Below, piece after piece: positions 18,424-28,590 of a DNA stretch of 64,000 nt. The notes beneath the pieces were generated by a model, which saw only the letters and a program-made list of their open reading frames with translations, made no database searches and had not been told where the DNA came from. This DNA is from an uncultured Pelagibacteraceae bacterium (GTDB taxonomy: Bacteria > Pseudomonadota > Alphaproteobacteria > Pelagibacterales > AG-422-B15): contig CACMIV010000002.1 in NCBI GenBank assembly GCA_902613805.1, forward strand, positions 310,001 to 374,000, written 5' to 3'. The number at the start of each line of letters is the position of its first letter. Position 1 is the first letter of the stretch. The translations under genes and the position numbers were made by a program.

Positions 18424-18971
18424 TAAAGTCTGTAGCTATTTACTGTGGTTCCTCAAATCACGTAAGCAGCATTTATAAAAATGAAGCCGAGAAAGTTGGA
18501 TCACTTTTAGCAAAACATAAAATTAAACTTATTTATGGCGGTGGAAATATGGGTTTGATGGGAATATTAGCTAACAGTGCACTTGATAACGGAGGGGATG
18601 TATATGGTGTAATTACTGAACACTTAATTGATATAGAAAAAAAAAATAAAAGTCTCAATAATCTTAAAATAGTCAAAACAATGCATCAAAGAAAAATGGA
18701 AATGTTTAATCAAGCTGACTGTTTTATCATTTTTCCCGGAGGAATAGGAACTTTAGAAGAATTCTTTGAAGTTTACTCTTGGAAACAGCTTCGACTGCAT
18801 AGAAAACCTATTTATATTTATAATCTAAATAATTTTTGGAATGAACTTCTTAGTCTTATAGATCGACTAATAGATGAGGATTTTGCTGGCGAAAATATGA
18901 AAGAAGCATATAAAGTAATCAACAATTATGATGATCTCACAAAACTATTAGAAAACAATGGGCAAAATTAA
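18420..18971 (+). CDS. LOG-family (TIGR00730) nucleotide phosphoribohydrolase
   Basis: 183 aa, Rossmann-like lysine-decarboxylase-like family. It has the signature PGGIGTLEE (106-114) with an upstream MHQRK (88-92) and a GGGNMGLMG loop (40-48). Plant and bacterial members cleave ribose-5-phosphate from N6-modified AMP (cytokinin nucleotides) or from purine nucleotides. The start is TTG at 18420-18422, overlapping the pump stop by 4 bp; the frame then begins [12 protein letters not shown] as is usual. It overlaps icd by 14 bp. Its place in an efflux operon is unexplained; salvage of exported nucleosides is one guess. Confidence 0.88.
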   Translation: MIKSVAIYCGSSNHVSSIYKNEAEKVGSLLAKHKIKLIYGGGNMGLMGILANSALDNGGDVYGVITEHLIDIEKKNKSLNNLKIVKTMHQRKMEMFNQADCFIIFPGGIGTLEEFFEVYSWKQLRLHRKPIYIYNLNNFWNELLSLIDRLIDEDFAGENMKEAYKVINNYDDLTKLLENNGQN

Positions 18972-20187
18972 AGTAAAAACACCACTCGTCGAAATTGATG
19001 GTGATGAAATGACAAGAATTATATGGCAATTCATTAAGGATAAATTAATACTTCCCTACCTTGATATAGAACTAGACTATTATGATCTAGGCGTAGAGAA
19101 CAGAGATAAAACTAATGATAAAGTTACTGTAGACTCAGCTAATGCAATAAAAAAATATGGTGTAGGAGTTAAATGCGCAACTATCACACCAGATGAAGAT
19201 AGGGTAAAGGAATTTAAGCTAAAAGAAATGTGGCGTTCCCCAAACGGAACAATAAGAAATATCCTTGGTGGTACAGTTTTTAGAGAGCCAATAGTTTGCG
19301 AAAATGTTCCAAGGCTTGTACCCGGTTGGACAGATCCAATTGTAGTAGGACGACACGCATTTGGCGATCAATATAGAGCGACAGATTTTAAAGTTCCTGG
19401 TAAAGGAAAATTAAGTATTAAGTGGACGCCTGATGACCCCAACCAAGAACCGATTGAAAAAGAGGTTTATGAGTTTCAATCTAGTGGTGTTGCAATGGCA
19501 ATGTATAATACAGACGAATCCATACGTGATTTTGCTAGATCGTGTATGAATTACGCTCTTATGAGAGAGTGGCCAGTCTATTTATCGACAAAAAATACTA
19601 TTCTCAAAAAATATGATGGACGATTTAAAGACTTATTTCAGGAAATTTATGATAAAGAATTTGCTGGTCAATTCAAATCTTTGGAACTTGATTATGAACA
19701 TAGATTAATTGATGACATGGTCGCATCTGCATTAAAATGGAATGGAAAATTTGTTTGGGCATGTAAGAATTATGATGGAGATGTTCAATCAGATACTGTC
19801 GCTCAAGGTTTTGGCTCTCTTGGATTAATGACAAGCGTGTTGATGACACCTGATGGAAAAACAATTGAGGCTGAAGCTGCTCACGGAACTGTAACGAGGC
19901 ACTATAGACTTCATCAAGAAGGAAAACAAACATCTACAAATCCAATAGCATCAATTTTTGCATGGTCAAGAGGTCTAAAGTATAGAGGAAAACTTGACGA
20001 TAATGATGAACTAATTAAGTTTGCTGATACTCTTGAGAAAGTCTGTGTAAAAACAGTTGAACGCGGCTCAATGACAAAGGATTTAGCGCTCCTTATGCCC
20101 CATGAGCAAGATTGGCACAGTACTGAAGATTTTCTTGAAATCATTGAACGAAATTTAGATAAAGCGCTTAATCCAACTTATCAGTAA
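18958..20187 (+). CDS. icd: NADP-dependent isocitrate dehydrogenase (eukaryote-type)
   Basis: Oxidative decarboxylation of isocitrate to 2-oxoglutarate in the TCA cycle, giving NADPH. 409 aa, the type-II homodimer form found in alphaproteobacteria and mitochondria: [70 protein letters not shown] and [12 protein letters not shown]. It overlaps the LOG gene by 14 bp, so it reads as the last gene of the efflux operon, though a TCA enzyme should need its own promoter. The 3' end overlaps the convergent alaS gene by 20 bp. Confidence 0.98.
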   Translation: MGKIKVKTPLVEIDGDEMTRIIWQFIKDKLILPYLDIELDYYDLGVENRDKTNDKVTVDSANAIKKYGVGVKCATITPDEDRVKEFKLKEMWRSPNGTIRNILGGTVFREPIVCENVPRLVPGWTDPIVVGRHAFGDQYRATDFKVPGKGKLSIKWTPDDPNQEPIEKEVYEFQSSGVAMAMYNTDESIRDFARSCMNYALMREWPVYLSTKNTILKKYDGRFKDLFQEIYDKEFAGQFKSLELDYEHRLIDDMVASALKWNGKFVWACKNYDGDVQSDTVAQGFGSLGLMTSVLMTPDGKTIEAEAAHGTVTRHYRLHQEGKQTSTNPIASIFAWSRGLKYRGKLDDNDELIKFADTLEKVCVKTVERGSMTKDLALLMPHEQDWHSTEDFLEIIERNLDKALNPTYQ

Positions 20188-22744
20188 TAAATTTCAGTAT
20201 TTTGTTTTTTTGGTCAGTTTCACCAATTAAATCACCACCGGACTGAGCAAAATCTTTTCTGCCACCACCTCCTTTTCCATTAGAGACTGAAGAAGCGTAC
20301 AAAGCAATATCATCTGCGCCAATGACCTTTGTGAGGTTATCTGTTACACCAACTAGGTAGCTGATTTTATTGTCTTTTTTTGAACCTAAAACAATAATAC
20401 CACCATTTTTGAATTTTCTTTTTGCATTATCAATTACAGGTCTTAACGCAGAGCTTTTGGAATTATCACAAAAGATAATGATGATGTTTTTATTGTTTGA
20501 AATTTCATCATTAACTTCTTTGATTAAATTATTAACTACTTCTTTTGATTTTGATTTAACTTTTTCTAATATTAATTTTTTTTCTTCTATGTTCTTATTT
20601 TCTGCAGCTTTATTCATTTGATAAACTTTCAGGTCTTCACCACGCAGAGCTTCTATCCTTCTAATTCCTGAAGCAACCGATGATTCATTAACTATTTTTA
20701 ATTTCCCAATTTGACCTGTATTCTCAACATGTGTACCGCCACATAATTCAATGCTGAAAGTTTTATTTCTCATCTTTCCTATTTTTAACACTCTTACCTC
20801 ATCAGAATATTTCTCTCCAAATAGAGCAAGTGCTCCAGCATTTACTGCATCATCTGGTGTCATAATTTGAGTTTCAACATCTGATCCTTCCTCAATAACC
20901 GTATTTGCAATCTGTTCTATTTTAGATATCTCACTTTCTGAAAGAGATTTATGGTGACTAAAATCAAATCTTAATTTGTCAAACGAAACTAAAGAACCTT
21001 TCTGGGTCACATGATCTCCCAATACTTCTCTTAATGCTTGATGTAAAATATGTGTCGCAGAATGATAAGTCGTACATGAGCTTCTTCTAGCAGAATTAAT
21101 TGACAAATGTGCGCCTGTACCTTTATTGATATCTCCTTTAATTACTTTACCGTGATGCACAAATAGGTTTCCTTTTTTTTGTGTGTCTGAAACTTCAAAT
21201 TCGAAATTATCAGCTTGTATTGTTCCTGTATCACCAATTTGTCCACCAGATTCAGCATAAAATACCGTTTGATTGAGTATTAGTGATCCGTTGTCACCGC
21301 TATGTAATTTATCAACTAATACACCTTCTTTTATTATAGAAATAATACTTCCTTCTGTTTTTTCAGATGTGTAGCCTAAAAACTCTGTAGGGGATAAACT
21401 TTTATTTAACTCAAACCAAATTTTATCGGTAGCCGTGCCACCAGATCCAGTCCAATTGCTTCTAGCTTTTTCTTTTTGATCCTCAAGGCATTTTTTAAAA
21501 TCATCAATATCCACTTCAATTTTCTTATTTCTCAAAATATCTTGCGTTAAATCAATTGGGAAGCCATATGTGTCATAAAGCTTAAAAGCTGACTGCCCAG
21601 TTAGAATGGTTTTTCCATTCAAATTATCGATCATTGTATCAAGTTGCTTAATTCCTCTGGACAATAAATCTCTGAACCTTTGTTCTTCATATTTCAATGT
21701 TTCATTTATTAAAGACTCTGCTCTTTCAAGCTCAGGATAGGACATTTTCATATTTGAAATCAGAGTTGGTGCCAGTTTGTGCATCAGTAAATCATTGTAA
21801 TTTAGAATGTGTACGTGCCTCATTGCTCTTCTCATAATTCTCCTTAAGACATAACCTCTGCCTTCATTGGATGGAAGGACGCCGTCAGCAATTAAAAAAC
21901 ATGAAGATCTGAGATGATCAGCTATTACTCTATGGCTTGATAATAAATTTTCGTTATCATTTTTAGTTAATTCTTTAGAATGATTAATAATTTCTAATAT
22001 ACTATCAACTTGATAATTATCATTAGTGCCTTGCATAACTGCAGCTATTCTCTCAATGCCCATACCTGTATCTATTGAGGGTCGTGGTAAATCAATACGA
22101 TTTTCTGAATCGACTTGCTCATACTGCATAAAAACGAGATTCCATATTTCTACAAATCGATCGCCCGTTTCATCAGCTTCACTAGGAGGTTTACCAATAT
22201 AATTTTTACCATGATCATAAAATATTTCTGAGCAAGGTCCGCATGGCCCTGTTTCTCCCATTGACCAGAAATTATCTTTTGTAGAAATTCTTATTATTTT
22301 ATCATCACTGAAACCGGTAATTTTCTTCCAAGCATTGTAAGCCTGCTCATCATCGTGATAAATAGTTACACAAAGCTTATCTTTATTTATTCCTAGTTCA
22401 GAGGTTATAAATCTCCATGCGTAATCTATCGCATCATCTTTAAAATAATCTCCAAATGAGAAATTACCCAACATTTCAAAAAAAGTGTGATGCCTTAAAG
22501 TATAGCCTACATTTTCTAAATCATTGTGTTTTCCCCCTGCCCTAATGCATTTCTGAGCCGTTACGGCACGGTTGAAATCTGTTTTCTCTAGTCCTGTGAA
22601 TACATTTTTAAATTGAACCATTCCTGAATTAGCGAACATTAGAGTAGGATCATTTTGAGGCACAAGGGGACTTGAATGAACATGTTTATGTCCATTTTTA
22701 ACAAAGTAAGATATGAATGAGTCCCTTAAACTATTAATCTTCAT
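20168..22744 (-). CDS. alaS: Alanine--tRNA ligase
   Basis: Charges tRNA-Ala. 858 aa, complete. Class II catalytic core ([40 protein letters not shown]), editing domain with the [11 protein letters not shown] zinc motif and [10 protein letters not shown], and the C-terminal DHHA1 domain with [13 protein letters not shown]. Located 83 bp downstream of recA in the same direction, with a hairpin between. Convergent with icd, sharing 20 bp of coding sequence. Confidence 0.99.
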   Translation of the reverse strand: MKINSLRDSFISYFVKNGHKHVHSSPLVPQNDPTLMFANSGMVQFKNVFTGLEKTDFNRAVTAQKCIRAGGKHNDLENVGYTLRHHTFFEMLGNFSFGDYFKDDAIDYAWRFITSELGINKDKLCVTIYHDDEQAYNAWKKITGFSDDKIIRISTKDNFWSMGETGPCGPCSEIFYDHGKNYIGKPPSEADETGDRFVEIWNLVFMQYEQVDSENRIDLPRPSIDTGMGIERIAAVMQGTNDNYQVDSILEIINHSKELTKNDNENLLSSHRVIADHLRSSCFLIADGVLPSNEGRGYVLRRIMRRAMRHVHILNYNDLLMHKLAPTLISNMKMSYPELERAESLINETLKYEEQRFRDLLSRGIKQLDTMIDNLNGKTILTGQSAFKLYDTYGFPIDLTQDILRNKKIEVDIDDFKKCLEDQKEKARSNWTGSGGTATDKIWFELNKSLSPTEFLGYTSEKTEGSIISIIKEGVLVDKLHSGDNGSLILNQTVFYAESGGQIGDTGTIQADNFEFEVSDTQKKGNLFVHHGKVIKGDINKGTGAHLSINSARRSSCTTYHSATHILHQALREVLGDHVTQKGSLVSFDKLRFDFSHHKSLSESEISKIEQIANTVIEEGSDVETQIMTPDDAVNAGALALFGEKYSDEVRVLKIGKMRNKTFSIELCGGTHVENTGQIGKLKIVNESSVASGIRRIEALRGEDLKVYQMNKAAENKNIEEKKLILEKVKSKSKEVVNNLIKEVNDEISNNKNIIIIFCDNSKSSALRPVIDNAKRKFKNGGIIVLGSKKDNKISYLVGVTDNLTKVIGADDIALYASSVSNGKGGGGRKDFAQSGGDLIGETDQKNKILKFITDKLD

Positions 22745-22775
22745 AGTTAAGGTATAACATCGAGATGACTAAAAC

Positions 22776-22804
22776 GCAAAAAGACGCTTCAAGCGCCTTT
22801 TTGC
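22776..22804 (-). terminator. Rho-independent terminator after recA
   Basis: Read on the minus strand, the stem is GCAAAAAGGCGC, loop TTGAA, then GCGTCTTTTTGC, closed by one G-U pair and followed by a T-rich run. Read on the plus strand the same pair is an A-C mismatch, so the hairpin serves recA (minus) rather than plus-strand transcripts. Confidence 0.75.
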
Positions 22805-22827
22805 TATGATCAATTTATATGAATTTC

Positions 22828-23907
22828 TTATTCTTCTGGAGTATCTTCGACTTCTTCATTTTCTCCAATTTGCTCAGGTATTTCCTCAGATTGTCCTCTA
22901 ATTATTGATTCAATTTCACTAGCTACTGCAGGATTATCCTTTAAAAAGATCTTGGAGTTTTCTCGTCCTTGGCCAATCTTATTTCCTTTATAAGAAAACC
23001 ATGCACCTGACTTTTCAATGGTGCCGACTTTAACACCCAAATCAATGAGCTCACCCAATTTTGAGATTCCTTCACCGTACATAATGTCAAACTCCACTAC
23101 GCGGAACGGTGGGGCAACTTTATTTTTTACAACCTTTACTCTTGTTTGGTTTCCAATAATTTCGTCTTTATCTTTTATTGCTCCTATTCTTCTTATATCT
23201 AATCTGCACGATGAGTAAAATTTCAAAGCATTACCACCAGCTGTTGTTTCAGGACTACCAAACATCACACCAATTTTCATTCGAATTTGGTTGATGAATA
23301 TTACCATACAATTAGATTTAGAAACGGAGCCTGTAAGTTTTCTTAATGCTTGACTCATTAATCTTGCTTGAAGACCCATGTGCGCATCTCCCATTTCACC
23401 CTCAATTTCTGCTTTAGGGGTTAATGCTGCAACTGAGTCGACAACTAGAACTGATATTGCTTTCGATCTAACAAGTGAGTCAGTTATTTCAAGAGCTTGC
23501 TCACCTGTATCTGGCTGCGAAATGATAAGTTCATCAATGTTTACGCCGAGTTTTTTTGCATAAGCAGGATCCAATGCATGCTCAGCATCAATAAATGCAC
23601 AATTCTCACCTTTTTTCTGCGCTTCGGCAATAACATGTAATGCAAGAGTTGTTTTACCCGATGACTCTGGTCCATAAATTTCTACTATTCTACCTTTTGG
23701 CAGTCCACCTATGCCTAAAGCTACATCTAAAGATAACGACCCAGTTGAAATAGCCTCAACATCCATAACGGTCCTTTGGCCAAGTTTCATAATTGAGCCT
23801 TTTCCGTAAGTTTGCTCAATTTGTGACATTGCTACGTCTAAAGCTTTTGCTTTTTCTGAGTTATCCATCTTTTTATCGTCTACCACTTTTAAATTTGCTT
23901 TTGTCAT
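22828..23907 (-). CDS. recA: Recombinase RecA
   Basis: Strand exchange, and the co-protease that triggers the SOS response. 359 aa. Walker [25 protein letters not shown], the L1/L2 loops ([44 protein letters not shown]) and an acidic C-terminal tail ([18 protein letters not shown]). A ribosome site (GGAGAAAGCAC) precedes the ATG. Upstream, GTAC-N7-GTTC at 23947-23961 is one base off the alphaproteobacterial LexA site (GTTC-N7-GTTC). Confidence 0.99.
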   Translation of the reverse strand: MTKANLKVVDDKKMDNSEKAKALDVAMSQIEQTYGKGSIMKLGQRTVMDVEAISTGSLSLDVALGIGGLPKGRIVEIYGPESSGKTTLALHVIAEAQKKGENCAFIDAEHALDPAYAKKLGVNIDELIISQPDTGEQALEITDSLVRSKAISVLVVDSVAALTPKAEIEGEMGDAHMGLQARLMSQALRKLTGSVSKSNCMVIFINQIRMKIGVMFGSPETTAGGNALKFYSSCRLDIRRIGAIKDKDEIIGNQTRVKVVKNKVAPPFRVVEFDIMYGEGISKLGELIDLGVKVGTIEKSGAWFSYKGNKIGQGRENSKIFLKDNPAVASEIESIIRGQSEEIPEQIGENEEVEDTPEE

Positions 23908-23946
23908 GTGCTTTCTCCAAACTTAGTTTTAATATATGTTCCATTT

Positions 23947-23961
23947 GTACACATTTTGTTC
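23947..23961. promoter_or_regulatory. Possible LexA (SOS) operator of recA
   Basis: GTAC-acatttt-GTTC lies 40 bp upstream of the recA start codon. The alphaproteobacterial LexA box is GTTC-N7-GTTC; here 7 of the 8 defined bases match. Another GTTC lies at 23938-23941. The position fits a recA promoter, but the match is imperfect and the region is AT-rich. Confidence 0.35.
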
Positions 23962-24139
23962 TCATTTTACAATACCTTATAAACTATTGTTAAATAACGA
24001 TAAAATATAATTTGTTCAATTAATGTTCTTAAATTTTATAGTTTTTATCAACAGGTGATTCTATATCTAATGATATAACTCAATTAGATTAACTTAAATA
24101 TATATCTAAAATTGGCTGATTTTCGCTGTTAATAACTAT

Positions 24140-24550
24140 TTAATCGTCAGAATGAAGCTTTTCGTCTCTCTCGTGCATTTCTTGAGCTTCAATACTAAGA
24201 GTAGTTACTGGCCTAGCGTCCAATCTTTCGATATTTATGGGTTCTCCAGTAACTTCGCAATAGCCATAGCTTCCATTTTCTATCCTAGCAAGCGCAGCAT
24301 CTATCTTGGCGATTAATTTACGTTGCCTATCTCGAGACTTTAACTCAAGGGATTTCTCTGACTCTTGGGTAGCTCTATCAGACATGTCAGCTGGAGCAAT
24401 TGAGTCTTGTAGATTTTCGACTGTTTCTCTACTTTCTCTGTAAATCTCATCCTTCCAATTTTTAAGCTTGGTTCTAAAATATTCTTTTTGCTTTGCATTC
24501 ATGAATTTTTCAGATTTTGTTGGCTTGTAGGTTTTTGGAAGTTTGACCAT
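24140..24550 (-). CDS. dksA: RNA polymerase-binding transcription factor DksA
   Basis: 136 aa. Coiled-coil hairpin (about 30-90, with TVENLQDSIAPADMSDRATQESEKS carrying the acidic tip DMSDRA) and a C-terminal globular domain (GSYGYCEVTGEPINIERLDARPVTTL). The second Cys of the first zinc pair is Thr (CEVT) and no further Cys follow, as in many alphaproteobacterial DksA proteins that lack bound zinc. It works with ppGpp to adjust rRNA and amino acid operon transcription. Transcribed away from the MoxR gene; 232 bp before recA. Confidence 0.96.
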   Translation of the reverse strand: MVKLPKTYKPTKSEKFMNAKQKEYFRTKLKNWKDEIYRESRETVENLQDSIAPADMSDRATQESEKSLELKSRDRQRKLIAKIDAALARIENGSYGYCEVTGEPINIERLDARPVTTLSIEAQEMHERDEKLHSDD

Positions 24551-24691
24551 ATTTACTCCTTGAGAATTAAGATTAAAAACAGTTGGGTGCTTTTAGTGGT
24601 TTTTATTATTTAAGTCAACGGATCATTACAATTTTTATGATTGATAAATCACTGAAATATAATATGTTTCTCTAAAATTAATCTTAATTAT

Positions 24692-25546
24692 ATGAAGTTT
24701 GAAGGAACCAGCTCCTATATTGCAACAGAGGATCTTAAAGTAGCAGTTAATGCCGCTATTACTCTTGAAAGACCAATAATAGTTAAAGGTGAGCCAGGCA
24801 CTGGTAAAACAATGCTAGCTCATGAGGTAGCAAAATCTCTAGATGCTGAAATAATCACTTGGCATATTAAGTCCACAACTAAAGCTCAACAGGGTCTCTA
24901 CGAATATGATGCTGTTACAAGATTGCGAGATTCGCAGCTTGGAGATGAAAAAGTTAAGGATATCAAAAATTATATTAGCAAAGGCAAGTTATGGAATGCT
25001 TTTGAGAGCGATAAAAGGCCGGTTCTACTAATTGATGAAATTGACAAGGCTGATATCGAATTTCCCAACGATCTGCTACTAGAACTAGATAAAATGGAAT
25101 TTTTTGTTTACGAAACTGGTGAGACAATTAAGGCCCAAAATAGGCCAATAGTAATTATAACATCAAACAATGAAAAGGAATTACCAGACGCGTTTCTTAG
25201 AAGGTGCTTTTTTCATTATATTAAGTTTCCTGATCCAAATACGATGGAAGAGATCGTTGAAGTACATTATCCAGATATAAAAAAAGATCTAATTCAAGAA
25301 GCATTTAAAATATTTTACGATATTAGAGAGGTTCCAGGAATTAAAAAGAAGCCATCTACATCTGAACTAATTGATTGGCTAAAGTTGCTCATGACGGATG
25401 ATGTAGATGCTAAAATCCTCAGAGAAAAGGATCCGAAAAAGCTAATACCGCCTCTTCATGGGGCTTTGCTAAAGAATGAACAAGATGTTCATTTATTTGA
25501 GCGTTTAGCTTTCATATCTCGAAGAGAAAATGAGAATGTTGAGTAG
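24692..25546 (+). CDS. MoxR-type AAA+ ATPase
   Basis: 284 aa, single AAA+ module: Walker A GEPGTGKT (33-40), Walker B LLIDEIDKAD, sensor region VIITSNNEKELPDAFLRRCF. MoxR ATPases pair with a von Willebrand factor A protein and act as chaperones that insert metal cofactors or assemble complexes. The next gene, 28 bp away, is exactly such a VWA partner. A TATAAT hexamer at 24658-24663 could be its -10 box. The client complex is unknown, since no CO dehydrogenase or methanol dehydrogenase gene is nearby. Confidence 0.92.
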   Translation: MKFEGTSSYIATEDLKVAVNAAITLERPIIVKGEPGTGKTMLAHEVAKSLDAEIITWHIKSTTKAQQGLYEYDAVTRLRDSQLGDEKVKDIKNYISKGKLWNAFESDKRPVLLIDEIDKADIEFPNDLLLELDKMEFFVYETGETIKAQNRPIVIITSNNEKELPDAFLRRCFFHYIKFPDPNTMEEIVEVHYPDIKKDLIQEAFKIFYDIREVPGIKKKPSTSELIDWLKLLMTDDVDAKILREKDPKKLIPPLHGALLKNEQDVHLFERLAFISRRENENVE

Positions 25547-25574
25547 AGTAAGAATCTCTATAAAATAATATTAT

Positions 25575-26753
25575 ATGTTTATTAATTTCTTTTTTGACCT
25601 CAAACAAGCGAGCTTACCCGTATCATTAAAAGAATACTTGATGTTGATGGAAGCGATGAATAAGCGTGTTGTTGACTCATTCAATGTTAACGACTTTTAT
25701 TATCTAAGCCGCTCGGCATTAGTCAAAGATGAGAGATATTTAGATAAATTTGATCGAGTTTTTGGCCATTCATTTAAGGGGTTAGAGAACCCTCAAGGTG
25801 AAACAACAAAAGAAATACCAGAAGAATGGTTAAAATTGTTGGGGCAAAAGTATTTAACTGATGAAGAAAAAAAGATGATTGAGTCCTTGGGTGGCTGGGA
25901 CAAATTAATGGAAACGCTCAAACAGAGGTTGGAAGAGCAAAAAAAGAGGCACCAAGGTGGAAGCAAATGGATTGGAACAGGTGGAACATCTCCATTTGGA
26001 GCATACGGCTATAACCCTGAAGGAATAAGAATTGGTCAGAAAGAAGGAAAAAACAAAAAGGCAGTAAAAGTTTGGGATAAAAGAGAATTTAGCAACTTAG
26101 ATGGCGACGTAGAACTTGGTACTAGAAATATAAAGATTGCTCTTAGAAGGCTGAGAAAGTTTGCACGTGAAGGAGCTGAAACTGAGTTAGATTTAGATAA
26201 TACAATTAAATCTACTGCTCATAAAGGTTACATTGACGTTAAAATGATGCCTGAACGAAGAAATAAAATCAAAGTATTACTTTTTTTTGATGTTGGTGGA
26301 TCAATGGATGCGCATGTTAAAATCTGTGAGGAGCTATTTTCTGCAGCAAGAACAGAATTTAAACACATGGAATATTTCTATTACCACAATTGCTTGTATG
26401 ATGCGGTTTGGAAAGATAATAATCGCAGATACAATGACAATATCAAAACATGGGACGTTCTGCACACATATCCATCTGATTATAAAGTAATATTTGTTGG
26501 AGACGCTGAAATGAGCCCGTATGAAATAACCTACCCTGGCGGAAGTGTAGAGTTCTGGAACGAAGAGTCTGGTGAAACGTGGCTAACTAGAATGTTAAAC
26601 GTATACGAAAATGCGATTTGGCTTAATCCGATACCTGAACGATATTGGGATAGAATTGCATCAACTTCCATTATAAAGCAGATCTTTTCTGATCGGATGT
26701 TTCCTCTCACAATTGAGGGAATTGATCAGGCCATGCGTGAACTAAATAAATAA
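25575..26753 (+). CDS. VWA-domain protein, partner of the MoxR ATPase
   Basis: 392 aa. The C-terminal von Willebrand A domain has a MIDAS-like D-V-G-G-S at 239-243, where the family normally has D-x-S-x-S; the first Ser is replaced by Gly. The N-terminal half (residues 1-200) is of the CoxE/YehP type with charged helices and a Gly-rich link (GTGGTSPFGAYGYNPEG). It probably binds the client protein while the ATPase works. Translated from its own start 28 bp after the ATPase. Confidence 0.88.
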   Translation: MFINFFFDLKQASLPVSLKEYLMLMEAMNKRVVDSFNVNDFYYLSRSALVKDERYLDKFDRVFGHSFKGLENPQGETTKEIPEEWLKLLGQKYLTDEEKKMIESLGGWDKLMETLKQRLEEQKKRHQGGSKWIGTGGTSPFGAYGYNPEGIRIGQKEGKNKKAVKVWDKREFSNLDGDVELGTRNIKIALRRLRKFAREGAETELDLDNTIKSTAHKGYIDVKMMPERRNKIKVLLFFDVGGSMDAHVKICEELFSAARTEFKHMEYFYYHNCLYDAVWKDNNRRYNDNIKTWDVLHTYPSDYKVIFVGDAEMSPYEITYPGGSVEFWNEESGETWLTRMLNVYENAIWLNPIPERYWDRIASTSIIKQIFSDRMFPLTIEGIDQAMRELNK

Positions 26754-26756
26754 ACT

Positions 26757-27626
26757 ATGCTTAAAGAGCAGAACGTTATTTTGGGCATATCTTTGTTATG
26801 CCTTGGATTATTAATAGCTCCTTTATATGATGCGCTTGCTAAGTACTTAAGCGAGGACATTGGTATACTTGAAATAATTTGGGGACGTTTTTTCAGCCAT
26901 TTTATTTTCTTAGTGCCACTTGTTTATTTTTTAAAAGGAAAAAAGGAATTCATTAATCAATCAACAAAGCATCAATTAATTAGAGGTACTTTTATATTTC
27001 TTGCGACGGCATTCTTTTATGCATCAATTTCACAAATCCCTCTTGCAAATGCATTAAGCATAATGCTCATTGCTCCCATTGTGGTTGTATTCATGTCTTC
27101 ATTTATTTTGCGAGAAAAATTAAATTCACTAAAGATCTTTTGTACATTTTTTGGTTTTTTTGGAACTCTTTTAGTAATACAGCCAGGGTTTAGTGAGTTT
27201 AATTATTTTTCTTTATTTGCTTTATTTTCAGGATTCTTTTATGCAATGTATCTTGTTTACACGCGCCGCGTAAACTTTACTTCTGATCCATGGGTAAGCC
27301 TGTGTTATACCGCTATTCCTGGGGCACTAATAATGACTATCTTTCTACCTTTTTATTGGGACAGTGATCCTAATTTTAGTCAGATTATTTTGATGGGCTC
27401 AATTGGTTTAGTTGTGATTCTGGTGCATTTTATATTTATAAAAGCTTATCAAAATGCTGAAGCAAGCATTTTGGCTCCATTTCACTATTTTGAAATCGTC
27501 AGTAATATGCTAATAAGCGTCTTATTTTTTAGAGATATTCCAAACATAATAGTGTGCTTTGGAATTCTTTGTATTGTGAGTAGCGGAGTACTTATAACTG
27601 TTAGGCAAAAACTAAATTATGAATAA
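26757..27626 (+). CDS. EamA/DMT-family transporter
   Basis: 289 aa with about ten membrane helices in two EamA repeats (LLIAPLYDALAKYLSE, and AIPGALIMTIFLPF...IGLVVILVHFIF). This family exports small metabolites, often amino acids or nucleobases. Begins 3 bp after the VWA gene and overlaps dusA by 8 bp (ATGAATAA), so the two are translationally coupled. Substrate unknown. Confidence 0.85.
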   Translation: MLKEQNVILGISLLCLGLLIAPLYDALAKYLSEDIGILEIIWGRFFSHFIFLVPLVYFLKGKKEFINQSTKHQLIRGTFIFLATAFFYASISQIPLANALSIMLIAPIVVVFMSSFILREKLNSLKIFCTFFGFFGTLLVIQPGFSEFNYFSLFALFSGFFYAMYLVYTRRVNFTSDPWVSLCYTAIPGALIMTIFLPFYWDSDPNFSQIILMGSIGLVVILVHFIFIKAYQNAEASILAPFHYFEIVSNMLISVLFFRDIPNIIVCFGILCIVSSGVLITVRQKLNYE

Positions 27627-28590
27627 TTTGAAGGTTGACTATCGCTTTTCTGTAGCACCAATGATGGGAGTGACAACCCCAAGCGCAAGGTACATGTACC
27701 GTCTTATTTCAAAAGAGGCTGTTTTATTTACTGAAATGCTAGCCAGTCAAGCTTTACACAGAGGCGATTGCAAAAAACTTCTTAGAAAAGAAAATATCGA
27801 AAAACCTGTCATCCTGCAAGTTGGCGGTTCTGATATAAGCTTATTAAAATATTCAACAAATTTAGCAAATAAGTTTGATTATCAGGGTATCAATTTAAAT
27901 GTTGGCTGCCCCTCTAAAAAAGTCTCTCAAGGGAAAATGGGGGCGTGTTTAATGAAAGAAGCAGAATTGGTTAGAGATTGCTTAAGTGGTATGAGAGAAG
28001 AGACTTCAATGGACGTTTCATTAAAATGTAGAATTGGTGTTGATGAATTTGACTCTTATGATTTTTTTAGAAACTTCATCTCTACAGTTCTCGAGAGTGA
28101 GGTAAAAATTATTTTTATTCATGCCCGAAAAGCTTTTCTAAAAGGTCTTGATCCTAAAAAAAATCGCACATTGCCCGAACTTAAATATGAATTTGTTTAC
28201 AATATCAAAAAGGAGTTTCCTGACATTAAATTTATAATGAATGGAGGTTTGACAAATATTGATGACTGTATTGAGCAATTAAAATATTTAGATGGAGTGA
28301 TGGTAGGTCGAGCAGTACAGGCAAACCCTTTCTTTATAAAAGATGTGGATAATATTTTTTATGGTCAAAGTAATATTGAAGTTAACAAGTCCGATGTTGT
28401 GAAAAAGTATTTTGATTATATTAAAATGAATATTGAAATTGTATCTACCTACGAATTGCTCAGTCCATTGCTTGCACTTTGTTTTGGAGTTCCAGGATCT
28501 AAAAAATTTAAACAAGAAGTGAATGAATTAATAAGGGCGAGAGATATCAATAAGTTAGAAGAAACTTATCTAAGTTTGATTGCCGCTTAA
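27619..28590 (+). CDS. dusA: tRNA-dihydrouridine synthase DusA
   Basis: FMN enzyme that reduces U20/U20a in the tRNA D-loop with NADPH. 323 aa: SVAPMMGVTTPSARYMYRLI, FTEMLASQAL, INLNVGCPSKKVSQGKMGACLM with the catalytic Cys in GACLM, and IFIHARKAFLKGL. The length and KGLDPKKNR region fit DusA rather than DusB. Its start overlaps the transporter stop by 8 bp and its stop overlaps the opposite nitroreductase stop in a shared TTAA. Confidence 0.93.
   Translation: MNNLKVDYRFSVAPMMGVTTPSARYMYRLISKEAVLFTEMLASQALHRGDCKKLLRKENIEKPVILQVGGSDISLLKYSTNLANKFDYQGINLNVGCPSKKVSQGKMGACLMKEAELVRDCLSGMREETSMDVSLKCRIGVDEFDSYDFFRNFISTVLESEVKIIFIHARKAFLKGLDPKKNRTLPELKYEFVYNIKKEFPDIKFIMNGGLTNIDDCIEQLKYLDGVMVGRAVQANPFFIKDVDNIFYGQSNIEVNKSDVVKKYFDYIKMNIEIVSTYELLSPLLALCFGVPGSKKFKQEVNELIRARDINKLEETYLSLIAA

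Noticed and set aside
22745-22827. Small RNA between alaS and recA
   Set aside because: The only structure is the terminator hairpin; the rest of the 83 bp has no promoter-like signal.
23908-24139. Gene in the 232-bp gap between recA and dksA
   Set aside because: Very AT-rich with no convincing frame; apart from the possible LexA site near recA nothing is seen.
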